Source: an uncultured Psychrobacillus sp. (GTDB lineage: Bacteria > Bacillota > Bacilli > Bacillales_A > Planococcaceae). Taken from it: 12,838 nucleotides of DNA. Below are positions 6,418 to 12,714 of this stretch, one piece after another. The stretch's first letter is position 1. Every line of letters starts with the position of its first letter. The position numbers and the translations under genes are program-made. Under the pieces are notes generated by a model, which did not search any database, had not been told where the DNA came from, and saw only the letters and a list, made by a program, of their open reading frames with translations. Location of the stretch: contig CAKQHO010000099.1 of the NCBI GenBank assembly GCA_934234185.1, forward strand, positions 1 to 12,838. Direction: 5' to 3'.

Positions 6418-6455
6418 AGGAGTATATCCATACACAATGGGTATATTCCTTTTTT
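6418..6455 (+). terminator. Intrinsic terminator of the small membrane protein gene
   Basis: A 14-bp stem (6418-6431 with 6437-6450, two wobble pairs) has a 5-base loop and is followed by a T-run to 6455. It lies 10 bases after the stop. Confidence 0.88.
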
Positions 6456-6483
6456 GGTTAACAGTTGATTCGTTCATTATCGT

Positions 6484-6527
6484 AAAAACAAGAAAGGACG
6501 TCCACTATAGGAGATGTCCTTTCTTGT
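6484..6527 (-). terminator. Intrinsic terminator of the Mn catalase unit
   Basis: A 12-bp perfect stem (6488-6499 with 6516-6527) extends by three more pairs, one of them a wobble. On the minus strand five T follow (complement of 6484-6488). It lies just past the catalase stop. Confidence 0.9.
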
Positions 6528-6542
6528 AATGTATATTTTGAT

Positions 6543-7400
6543 TTATCTATTCAAGTCACTTAATCCTGGGCTATGTTCATTTGGCATTGGTGGTAGGACA
6601 GGTACAGGAAAACCTTGAGGTGGTGGAGTAACTTGTACTTGTCCACCGTTTCTACTAGGTGATTGACCTTGGAAAATTTCCTGCACTCTTGTAGGGTCTA
6701 AACGGAAATTGAACTGACTATTATGATATCCCATATCGATGAATTTTTTACATTCCGGATATTTGTTAATATCGTAGTTTGGAATTGGGAAGATTTTTCC
6801 CCAATCCACACCTAAGGTTTCTAATGCTTTTGCAAAAACGTTTTGGTGTGCGTTATCTCTCACGATGAGAAACGCTAGAGTTTCCCGAAAAGTTTGGTTT
6901 GAGCTCATTTCGTAAATTCTTGTTTTTTGTAGTACTCCTGTGGATTCGAGAACAACATTATCCAGCAAGTCAGCTACTAAATTTCCATGTGCATAAACCC
7001 AGGATCCATTCCATGGATTACCTGCTGCATCCACTGGTAAAGAGCCTTGAGCACCAATGATAAAATGATGGGGGTTTGCATGCTTCACTGCTTCATCGAT
7101 AGGAGCATTATCCATGCCACTATTTCCAGGTACCTCCGATAAACCAGAGCCGGTTAACAATTGGTTAATTGTATTTTGAACAAGCTCAACATGTGCTATT
7201 TCCTCTAAAAATACCGCTTTAAGTAAGTCGCGATATTGTGTTTCCGGACCGCGGAAATTAGATCCTTGAAAAAAATACTGCATCATCGTTCTCATCTCAC
7301 CAAAATGGCCGCCCAAGATTTCTTGGAGTACCTTTGCGGCTTCAGGATCTGGTTTATCAGGTTTAATTATATTTATTAACTCTTCTTTGTAGTAATACAT
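6543..7400 (-). CDS. Manganese catalase (non-haem, dinuclear Mn)
   Basis: This 285-residue protein is of usual length for Mn catalases, which turn hydrogen peroxide into water and oxygen at a di-manganese centre in a four-helix bundle. The expected ligands are all visible: E35 (GHFGEMRTMMQY), E67 and H70 (EEIAHVE), E152 (LESTG) and H185 (VRDNAHQNVF). The spacing between the last two (33 residues) equals that of the Lactobacillus plantarum enzyme. A proline-rich tail (about 257-276) follows the core. The start is put at 7400 because a GAGAGG ribosome site lies about 7 bases upstream; a frame reaching 7445 would add 15 residues that do not fit the family. No signal peptide is present. Relatives in Bacillus include YdbD, YjqC and the spore-coat CotJC, so a spore role is possible. 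It lies 69 bases downstream of the Mur ligase gene and may be co-transcribed. Confidence 0.94.
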   Translation of the reverse strand: MYYYKEELINIIKPDKPDPEAAKVLQEILGGHFGEMRTMMQYFFQGSNFRGPETQYRDLLKAVFLEEIAHVELVQNTINQLLTGSGLSEVPGNSGMDNAPIDEAVKHANPHHFIIGAQGSLPVDAAGNPWNGSWVYAHGNLVADLLDNVVLESTGVLQKTRIYEMSSNQTFRETLAFLIVRDNAHQNVFAKALETLGVDWGKIFPIPNYDINKYPECKKFIDMGYHNSQFNFRLDPTRVQEIFQGQSPSRNGGQVQVTPPPQGFPVPVLPPMPNEHSPGLSDLNR

Positions 7401-7469
7401 TCTTATACCTCTCTTCCTTGGATAACTACATTTATAGTTCGCCAAAAATGAAGAGATATACGAGGTAAT

Positions 7470-8909
7470 TTAAATACGCTCCATTGCAGGAGTTTTTATT
7501 TTTAAAAGGTAATCTAATGTGTCCATATCCGTAGTAGTAGGAAGTGCATATTTCTGCTGATAAGCTTCGCAACCTTTGCCTGTTATGACAATCCAGTCAT
7601 CATCACTAGCTCTTTCCCAAGCATAATGGATAGCGGTAGTTCTATCGGGAATAATGATACACTTTTCATGGTTTCCTAATTCCTCTAATTCTTTGATCAT
7701 TTCTTTATAAGAAACTCCGTTCAAGTCATCAAAGGTGAGGATACAACAATCACTATACATTAAAGATACTTCTACCATTCTTTTTCTTTTCCCTATATCT
7801 CGGTTGCCTCTAAAGCCAAATATATGTATAAGGTTTTTCGGTTTATGGTTTCTAACAGTATCTAGTATATAAGAGAATGCATTAGCAGTATGTGCATAAT
7901 CTACAACAAATGTAGCACCTTTTGGATGAGAGAAAAGCTGGTATCTTCCAGGGAGACCGGAGAAGGTGTTTAAAGAATAGGAAGCATTTTCCGGAATAAC
8001 ACCTAATGCTTTGCAAACGCTAAAAGCATGAGCCGCATTTTCAATATTATGTTTCCCTTTCATTTGAGTGTATAAAGAATAGCTTACAATTTCATTCCCT
8101 CGTTGCTCAGTAAGTTCATTACCATTAATTATGTATGTAGGATTTGTGCCGTTAATTTTAAGCACATTTCTGCCAGTAGAATGGACATATGTACATAATC
8201 TTTCTCCGTATTCATTCATACCATGAATAACAGCTGTGCCATTAGGCTTAAGATGGTCAAATAATGATTTTTTCGCTTCAAAATAAGCTTCCATATCCTC
8301 ATGATAATCTAAGTGCTCATGCTCGATATTGGTAAAAACACATACATCAAAATCTATTCCCTCGACACGGTGTTGGATTAATCCATGTGAGGAGACCTCC
8401 ATGACTACCACTTGATCTGTACTTTCTGAAAGAAACTGATGGAATGTTAAAGGGTCCAATGTTGTATGTGGAGAAGAGTGTTTTTCACCATTGATTATTA
8501 TGGAGATACTACCAAACAATGCACAAGAAATTCCTTGAGACTCTAATATATGTCTAGTCATATAAGAGGTAGTAGTTTTACCATTCGTACCTGTTATCCC
8601 TACAAAAATCTTTCCTTTAGTTGGGTCATTAAAATAAGCTTTGGCAAGATGAGCCAATGCTTTTCTAGAATCTTCTACTTGTAAATAAGGAACAGCTATA
8701 GAAATATCCTTCTCTCCAATTATGGCAGATGCTCCATTTGATATCGCATCTTCTATATACAGATGCCCATCCGTCTTGTTTCCACTAATCGCAATAAAAA
8801 GATAGCCCTTTTTTACTTCTGAAGAATTAAAAGCTAAGCCTTTTATGTCTACATCATTAGTTAATTCATTTTTACAATCTATAGATGTTACTAATTCACT
8901 CAGTTTCAT
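7470..8909 (-). CDS. MurE-type Mur ligase paralogue, atypical substrate pocket
   Basis: This 479-residue cytoplasmic ATP-dependent amide ligase has MurE-like length and domain order. Visible are an N-terminal UDP-binding-type domain (1-97), P-loop GITGTNGKTTT (104-114), HTTLDPL (148-154, usually TTP), MEVSSHG (170-176), FTNIEHEHLDYH (192-203), the likely carbamylated K213 in YFEAKKSLF, GLPGRYQ (318-324), VDYAHT (336-341) and FGFRGNRDIGKRKRM (364-378). MurE adds the third residue to UDP-MurNAc-L-Ala-D-Glu. The pocket motif that is DNPR in diaminopimelate enzymes reads DDLN (394-397), and GKGHE reads GKGCE (444-448). Diaminopimelate is therefore unlikely as substrate; L-lysine or another amino acid is possible, as is a non-wall acceptor. 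It lies far from any other wall genes, and the Mn catalase follows. AGGAG sits 11 bases before the ATG. I would not name it murE. Confidence 0.85.
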   Translation of the reverse strand: MKLSELVTSIDCKNELTNDVDIKGLAFNSSEVKKGYLFIAISGNKTDGHLYIEDAISNGASAIIGEKDISIAVPYLQVEDSRKALAHLAKAYFNDPTKGKIFVGITGTNGKTTTSYMTRHILESQGISCALFGSISIIINGEKHSSPHTTLDPLTFHQFLSESTDQVVVMEVSSHGLIQHRVEGIDFDVCVFTNIEHEHLDYHEDMEAYFEAKKSLFDHLKPNGTAVIHGMNEYGERLCTYVHSTGRNVLKINGTNPTYIINGNELTEQRGNEIVSYSLYTQMKGKHNIENAAHAFSVCKALGVIPENASYSLNTFSGLPGRYQLFSHPKGATFVVDYAHTANAFSYILDTVRNHKPKNLIHIFGFRGNRDIGKRKRMVEVSLMYSDCCILTFDDLNGVSYKEMIKELEELGNHEKCIIIPDRTTAIHYAWERASDDDWIVITGKGCEAYQQKYALPTTTDMDTLDYLLKIKTPAMERI

Positions 8910-9502
8910 TAAATTGTTCGCTCCTCATCAATTTATCTAGTATTACGAGAGGAAAATCCATCGTAAAAGGTAGCAGAAATTAACTGTTTCTATAAATATT
9001 CTCGGCTTCTCTTAAGACAAGATTATCCTTAGAAAGGAACGTAATTTGCATTTATGTATGTTCCTTAAGAGTGACTTTATTCACCTTACAATTATTTTGC
9101 GACAGAAAGCGCCGAAAATTCATGTTTACTGTCAAAAAAGTAAAACTCTTTAAGTAAGCACATCTTAACACAGTTATTTCTTTATCTCTAAAGATAAGTA
9201 TTTTAAGTCCCCTACTAGTAAATACACATATTCACAACAAAACTAACCTAAAAATGAAAAAAATTTTATAATAAGGTAAATATAATTATTATTTTTGATG
9301 TATGAGAATAAAAAATGATAAGAAGGTCAGGTATTAGTTTTTAGATAAATGAAAGAATGACACGGAAAATGACTAATAAGCCCTATTTTATAATTTCCGG
9401 TTAATTTTAATTTAATAAGATGAAATGAATGAAATAAATGTGCTTTCACGGTAAAATGAAAGATAGTCAAATTTATTAGGAAATGGGAAGGAGAATGTTA
9501 TC
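8910..9502. other. 593-base gene-free divergent region between the Mur ligase and brxA
   Basis: No frame with a ribosome site is visible on either strand. It must hold the minus-strand promoter of the Mur ligase and the plus-strand promoter of brxA, but neither is clear. TAAAAT (9452-9457) inside the inverted repeat CTTTCA/TGAAAG (9443-9448 with 9457-9462) is the best brxA -10. A hairpin-forming repeat lies at 9009-9071. The part from about 9160 to 9420 is A+T-rich with TATAAT (9267-9272) and a PerR-like 15-mer (9280-9294, 11 of 14), both possibly chance. Confidence 0.55.
9009..9071. repeat. Overlapping inverted repeats upstream of the Mur ligase gene
   Basis: The inner hairpin has arms AAGGAACGTA (9034-9043) and TATGTTCCTT (9057-9066), 10 bp with one G-U pair and a 13-base loop. 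An outer pair, CTCTTAAG (9009-9016) with CTTAAGAG (9064-9071), shares three bases with the inner 3' arm. No U-run follows on either strand, so it is not a standard terminator. Confidence 0.5.
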
Positions 9503-9940
9503 GTGAACGCTTACGATGAATATATGAAAGAGGTAGTAAAGCCAATGAGAAGAGAGCTTACAGATGCTGGCTTTACTGAGCTTACTACTACAGAGCAAGT
9601 GCAAGAACATATGGACAATGCTCAAGGAGTTTCGCTTATTATGATTAATTCCGTGTGCGGATGTGCAGCAGGCCTAGCACGACCAGCAGTTACAAACGCG
9701 TTAGCTGAATTAGAGATGAAGCCCGATCACATAGTAACTGTTTTTGCAGGTCAAGATCAAGAGGCTACCGCTACCATGAGAGGATATTTCGAGGAAGTTC
9801 CTCCAAGCTCGCCTTCTATGGCTATTTGGAAAAACGGAGAGTTAGCTTACTTCATTCCAAGAGAGCAAATTGAAAATAATGAAATGGAATCAATCAAGGA
9901 CCATCTTACTGGTGTTCTTTCTCAAATCATTTCAGAATGA
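9503..9940 (+). CDS. brxA: Bacilliredoxin BrxA (YphP family)
   Basis: A 145-residue cytoplasmic thioredoxin-fold protein with the bacilliredoxin active site C52-G53-C54 in NSVCGCAAGLARPAV. Bacilliredoxins remove bacillithiol from mixed disulfides on proteins after oxidative stress: the first Cys attacks the mixed disulfide, and a bacillithiol reductase system recycles it. The conserved TVFAGQDQEAT and PPSSPSMAIWKNGEL segments are present and the length is typical. The start is GTG 9503, with AAGGAG (9488-9493) 9 bases upstream. BrxB (YqiW) is a close paralogue; the BrxA choice rests on the neighbouring ypiP-like, ypjP and thymidylate synthase genes, which match yphP context in B. subtilis (from memory). 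The stop overlaps the next start as ATGA. Confidence 0.93.
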   Translation: MNAYDEYMKEVVKPMRRELTDAGFTELTTTEQVQEHMDNAQGVSLIMINSVCGCAAGLARPAVTNALAELEMKPDHIVTVFAGQDQEATATMRGYFEEVPPSSPSMAIWKNGELAYFIPREQIENNEMESIKDHLTGVLSQIISE

Positions 9941-10716
9941 CAGTACTTGTAACGACACCTGGGAGAACAACTCAGGAACATATTATACAAGCTAAGGAAT
10001 TGGCGAGTGAATTAAACTGTCCATATGTAGAGCGTAAAAAACGATCTATTCTTAGGCTACAACAGGATTATCAGTCCGATATTCTTATTGCACGAAAAGA
10101 AAGGCTAGAGCTGTTCAGTTTAGGGAGCAACGAGCCTTTTTTCTTCCATCCTAATTCTGCAGCATTTCGCTTAAAGCGACTTATGCATGGAGAAGAAGAC
10201 CCAATGATAGAGGCAGCTGGATTAATGGAGGGCGATTCTTTTTTAGATACTACTGCTGGTCTTTCCTCAGATTCCATAATAGCTGCTTATGCTGTAGGTG
10301 AACCAGGAATTGTCCATGCTTGTGAAAAGAATACGCTGATTGCCTACCTTGTTGGTAGAGGCCTAAAGGAATATATTTCCGAAAACGAGAAGCTGAATGA
10401 ATGTATGCGCAAAGTAAAAATATTTCCAGGAGACTCCGTGAGTTTTCTAAAACAGACAAAGGATAATTCATATGATGTCGTCTACATGGATCCAATGTTT
10501 GAGGAAGTAATCTCAGAAGCGAATAATTTTCAGTCTTTACGACAAGTAGGGGCCCAAGATAGTTTAACGGCCGAATGGGTCCAAGAGGCAATTAGAGTAG
10601 CAAGGAAGCGCGTGGTGTTGAAGGCACATTTTCGTTCTCCATTGTTTCAGTGTTATGGCTTTACACAAGAAATTAGGTTAACCTCCAAGTTTCATTATGG
10701 GGTAATCGACTTATAG
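9937..10716 (+). CDS. ypiP: Class I SAM methyltransferase, RsmJ-like (YpiP family)
   Basis: A 259-residue soluble protein. Residues about 98-235 form a class I Rossmann methyltransferase domain: motif I DTTAGLSSDSIIAAY (104-118), acidic E130 at the end of the second strand (HACEKN), D166 in PGDSVSF, and motif IV DVVYMDPMF (180-188). The D-x-T-A-G-L and Y-x-D-P-M-F patterns are those of the RsmJ family, which in E. coli methylates a guanine of 16S rRNA; the substrate in Firmicutes is not known to me. The N-terminal 100 residues (VTTPGRTTQEHIIQAKELA) form an accessory domain also typical of this family. No ribosome site of its own is obvious, and the start overlaps the brxA stop (ATGA, 9937-9940), so translation is probably coupled. 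A terminator follows 10 bases after the stop. Confidence 0.85.
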   Translation: MTVLVTTPGRTTQEHIIQAKELASELNCPYVERKKRSILRLQQDYQSDILIARKERLELFSLGSNEPFFFHPNSAAFRLKRLMHGEEDPMIEAAGLMEGDSFLDTTAGLSSDSIIAAYAVGEPGIVHACEKNTLIAYLVGRGLKEYISENEKLNECMRKVKIFPGDSVSFLKQTKDNSYDVVYMDPMFEEVISEANNFQSLRQVGAQDSLTAEWVQEAIRVARKRVVLKAHFRSPLFQCYGFTQEIRLTSKFHYGVIDL

Positions 10717-10726
10717 TTTGTTTAAG

Positions 10727-10760
10727 AGCATTCAGAGATTTCCCTCTTGGATGCTTTTTT
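10727..10760 (+). terminator. Intrinsic terminator of brxA-ypiP
   Basis: Arms 10727-10737 and 10744-10755 pair over 11 bp with one bulged T and one G-U, around a 6-base loop. A T-run follows to 10760. Confidence 0.85.
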
Positions 10761-10850
10761 ACTATATAGAAGCAAGTAAAAAAAATCATGAGCATATCTA
10801 TACCGCTTAAGCTATCTTCCAATTGAATGGATTGTAGCAAGGTGAAAATA

Positions 10851-10886
10851 AAACAGGAAACAATCCTCTACGATTGTTTCCTGTTT
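10851..10886 (-). terminator. Strong hairpin, terminator of the small minus-strand ORF
   Basis: A perfect 15-bp inverted repeat (10851-10865 with 10872-10886) has a 6-base loop. On the minus strand the stem ends in TTT and runs on as TATTTTC, a usable U-tract; on the plus strand it runs into GTGGTG. It lies 31 bases past the stop of the 23-codon ORF and has no other minus-strand gene to serve nearby. Confidence 0.85.
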
Positions 10887-10916
10887 GTGGTGTTACTTCT
10901 CTTTTAAAGAGTATTT

Positions 10917-10988
10917 TTAGTTTGTAAAATTCAAGGAAGTCAAATAACCTAATAAAAATAAAAAGCCAATTCCAATAACGATATCCAT
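10917..10988 (-). CDS. Putative 23-residue hydrophobic peptide (single membrane helix)
   Basis: A 23-codon frame with a perfect AAGGAGG (complement of 10997-11003) 8 bases before its ATG. The peptide begins MDIVIGIGFLFLLGYL and ends in a short polar tail (TSLNFTN): an Asp at position 2, then one hydrophobic stretch of about 14-16 residues rich in Gly, Phe and Leu, then polar residues. That fits a minimal one-helix membrane peptide. It is a complete unit: a possible promoter upstream (-10 TACAAT, complement of 11038-11043), a strong ribosome site, and the 15-bp terminator at 10851-10886. It is divergent from ypjP. I do not recognise the family. Options are a small regulatory membrane subunit or a toxin-like peptide; nothing in the sequence decides. 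Confidence 0.7.
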   Translation of the reverse strand: MDIVIGIGFLFLLGYLTSLNFTN

Positions 10989-11024
10989 GAGAATTTCCTC
11001 CTTCATCAAAAAAACCTACTGAAT

Positions 11025-11067
11025 GTTTCCTCTGTTTATTGTACAATGAATATGAAAAAGAGGAAAC
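11025..11067. repeat. Inverted repeat around a palindromic -10 between the small ORF and ypjP
   Basis: GTTTCCTCT (11025-11033) and AGAGGAAAC (11059-11067) are perfect 9-base arms. Between them lies the palindrome ATTGTACAAT (11038-11047), whose TACAAT can serve as a -10 on the minus strand (with a weak TTTCCT -35, complement of 11061-11066). It could be an operator or a transcript hairpin. Confidence 0.4.
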
Positions 11068-11070
11068 CTT

Positions 11071-11099
11071 TTGTTCTTTCCGACGTACATATTTATAGT
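11071..11099 (+). promoter_or_regulatory. Probable sigma-A promoter of ypjP
   Basis: -35 TTGTTC (11071-11076), a 17-base spacer, and -10 TATAGT (11094-11099, 5 of 6). The predicted start near 11106 gives a leader of about 30 bases. Confidence 0.55.
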
Positions 11100-11136
11100 G
11101 GTTATTACTAATTTGTTCAAAAAGAAGGTGTTTATG

Positions 11137-11706
11137 ATGAAAAAGTGGTTTCAAAAATCGATAATTATCACAGTGGCTTTACTAACCTTTGGTATGATAT
11201 CTCCAGATCATTCTATTTGGGAGCAGCTCTTAGAAAAGGAATCACAAAAAACCTTCTCATCGGAAAAGTCCTCAGTAGAATATAGAAATGTTATAGAAGA
11301 AAGTGTCGATCAGAAGGAACAGTTAGCCTTAGCGGCAAAAGAACAATCATACATAAAGTTTGGACAAAGGATAGGACCAGCTATACAGGATGAGTTTGAA
11401 CAAGTGATTTTCCCAAGGATTCAGGAAGCTATTGATGCTACGGTACATAGCTTAGATGACAAATCTATTTCACAGCTAAGTATTACTGAGAAGCCGTCTG
11501 GAGACTATCATGAAAAGATTTTCCACATTTTTGATGAGCATTCAAAGAAGGATTTAATCAGATTTCATGTTCGTACCGATAAGAAGCCGTTAGAGGGTTA
11601 TTATTTTAATTTTCATTATCATTTAGCAGAGGATAAGTACGCCAAGCATTACGTGCTAGGTGAAATTTATTGGTCGAAGAATACACCGCCGAAATGGCTC
11701 TCCTAG
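11137..11706 (+). CDS. ypjP: YpjP family exported or membrane-anchored protein
   Basis: A 189-residue protein with an N-terminal signal or anchor: basic MKKWFQK, then a hydrophobic stretch (about 8-22). No lipobox Cys is present. The mature part has a helical, acidic first half (about 25-100, including KFGQRIGPAIQDEFEQ) and a conserved C-terminal region with FNFHYHLAED (157-166) and IYWSKNTPPKW (177-187), which I recognise from B. subtilis YpjP. The function is unknown; the histidines in FHYH could bind metal (speculation). Two adjacent ATGs (11134 and 11137) follow a GAAGG (11124-11128); 11137 has the better spacing (8). A longer frame from TTG 11071 is rejected because it begins inside the promoter and spoils the signal peptide. 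It lies directly upstream of thyA, as I recall for B. subtilis ypjP-thyB. Confidence 0.85.
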   Translation: MKKWFQKSIIITVALLTFGMISPDHSIWEQLLEKESQKTFSSEKSSVEYRNVIEESVDQKEQLALAAKEQSYIKFGQRIGPAIQDEFEQVIFPRIQEAIDATVHSLDDKSISQLSITEKPSGDYHEKIFHIFDEHSKKDLIRFHVRTDKKPLEGYYFNFHYHLAEDKYAKHYVLGEIYWSKNTPPKWLS

Positions 11707-11720
11707 TCGAGGGCTTTTTT
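11697..11720 (+). terminator. Compact terminator overlapping the ypjP stop codon
   Basis: A 6-bp stem (11697-11702 with 11709-11714, one G-U) has a 6-base loop that contains the ypjP TAG (11704-11706). Six T follow. A ribosome ending ypjP would cover the hairpin, so termination may depend on translation. Read-through into thyA is possible. Confidence 0.7.
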
Positions 11721-11747
11721 GCATGATATAGAAAGTAGGAGATATAA

Positions 11748-12692
11748 ATGGAACAATACTTGAACCTATGTAAATATATTAAAGAAAATGGGATAGAAAA
11801 AGGAGATCGAACAGGCACAGGTACTAAAAGTGTCTTTGGCTATCAAATGCGCTTTAATCTTCAAGAGGGATTTCCACTAATGACTACTAAGAAGACAGCG
11901 TTTCGTTTAATCGTTGGTGAGCTGCTTTGGTTTTTAAAGGGAGATACCAATGTGAAAACACTTATTCAGGAAAATATTCATATTTGGGATGAATGGGCGT
12001 TTGAAAAGTGGGTAAACAGTGAAAAGTATAAAGGACCAGATATGAAGGATTTTGGTAGGAGAGCTGCAAAGGATCCTGAGTTTAAAGAAATTCTTGATCA
12101 GGAAATGGAGAAATTCTGCCAACTAATTTTATCTGATGACCAGTTTGCTGAGGAGTTTGGTGACTTAGGTCCTGTTTACGGGAGACAATGGCGTTCTTGG
12201 CCGGGTAAAAATGGAGAAACAATTGATCAGCTAAAAAATTTGATTGAACAAATTAAATCAAATCCTAATTCTCGTCGACATATTATCACTGCATGGAATC
12301 CAGCAGAAGTAGATGATATGGCACTACCACCATGCCATACCTTTATGCAGTTCTATGTGGCGGAGGGCAAGCTTTCGTGTCAGTTATACCAGCGAAGTGC
12401 TGATGTGTTCCTCGGAGTACCGTTTAATATTGCATCTTATGCCCTACTTGTACATCTTATAGCTAGAGAGTGCGCGCTAGACGTAGGAGAGTTTGTTCAC
12501 ACATTAGGAGATGCCCACATTTATTTAAATCATATGGAGCAGGTAGATACTCAGCTCAGCAGAACTCCACGCAGCTTACCAAAGCTTGTGCTAACAGAGG
12601 AGCCGAAGTCTATTTTTGATTTTGAGACGAAAGATATATCAATTGAGGGGTATGACCCTCATCCAAAAATTAAAGCTATTATTGCTGTATAA
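11748..12692 (+). CDS. thyA: Thymidylate synthase ThyA
   Basis: This 314-residue enzyme methylates dUMP to dTMP using 5,10-methylene-tetrahydrofolate, which leaves dihydrofolate. Visible are the phosphate-binding R21 (DRTGTGT), the catalytic C196 in LPPCHTFMQFYV, S175-R176-R177 (phosphate site), Q215-R216-S217-A218-D219, N227 (PFNIASY) and H257/Y259 (DAHIYLNH). It has the extra small-domain insert (about 85-135) seen in the roughly 316-residue Lactobacillus casei and staphylococcal enzymes and lacking in the 264-residue E. coli and B. subtilis ThyB type. TAGGAG lies 6 bases before the ATG. No clear promoter separates it from ypjP, so expression may partly depend on read-through. dfrA follows after 22 bases and recycles its dihydrofolate product. 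Confidence 0.98.
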   Translation: MEQYLNLCKYIKENGIEKGDRTGTGTKSVFGYQMRFNLQEGFPLMTTKKTAFRLIVGELLWFLKGDTNVKTLIQENIHIWDEWAFEKWVNSEKYKGPDMKDFGRRAAKDPEFKEILDQEMEKFCQLILSDDQFAEEFGDLGPVYGRQWRSWPGKNGETIDQLKNLIEQIKSNPNSRRHIITAWNPAEVDDMALPPCHTFMQFYVAEGKLSCQLYQRSADVFLGVPFNIASYALLVHLIARECALDVGEFVHTLGDAHIYLNHMEQVDTQLSRTPRSLPKLVLTEEPKSIFDFETKDISIEGYDPHPKIKAIIAV

Positions 12693-12714
12693 GCAAGGGA
12701 TGGAGGAGAGCTAG

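Noticed and set aside
7401..7445. ATG start giving the Mn catalase 15 more residues
   Set aside because: The ribosome site GAGAGG lies downstream of it and the extra residues do not fit the family N-terminus.
9267..9294. TATAAT and a PerR-like 15-mer in the gap before brxA
   Set aside because: There is no -35, it is more than 200 bases from the gene, and the surrounding DNA is so A+T-rich that such matches are expected by chance.
9495..9506. Three-codon frame ATG TTA TCG TGA overlapping the brxA GTG start
   Set aside because: Its ATG is only one base after the AAGGAG, too close for initiation; GTG 9503 is well spaced.
10250..10591. 113-codon minus-strand frame opposite the methyltransferase gene
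   Set aside because: It lies wholly antisense to a gene with clear methyltransferase motifs, has no ribosome site, and its product has no recognisable domain.
11071..11136. TTG start giving ypjP about 22 more residues
   Set aside because: It begins in the -35 of the likely promoter, has no ribosome site, and puts a second hydrophobic block ahead of a normal signal peptide.
10807..11154. 115-codon minus-strand frame spanning the ypiP-ypjP gap
   Set aside because: It runs through the strong terminator hairpin and over the ypjP start, has no ribosome site, and competes with the 23-codon frame that does have one.
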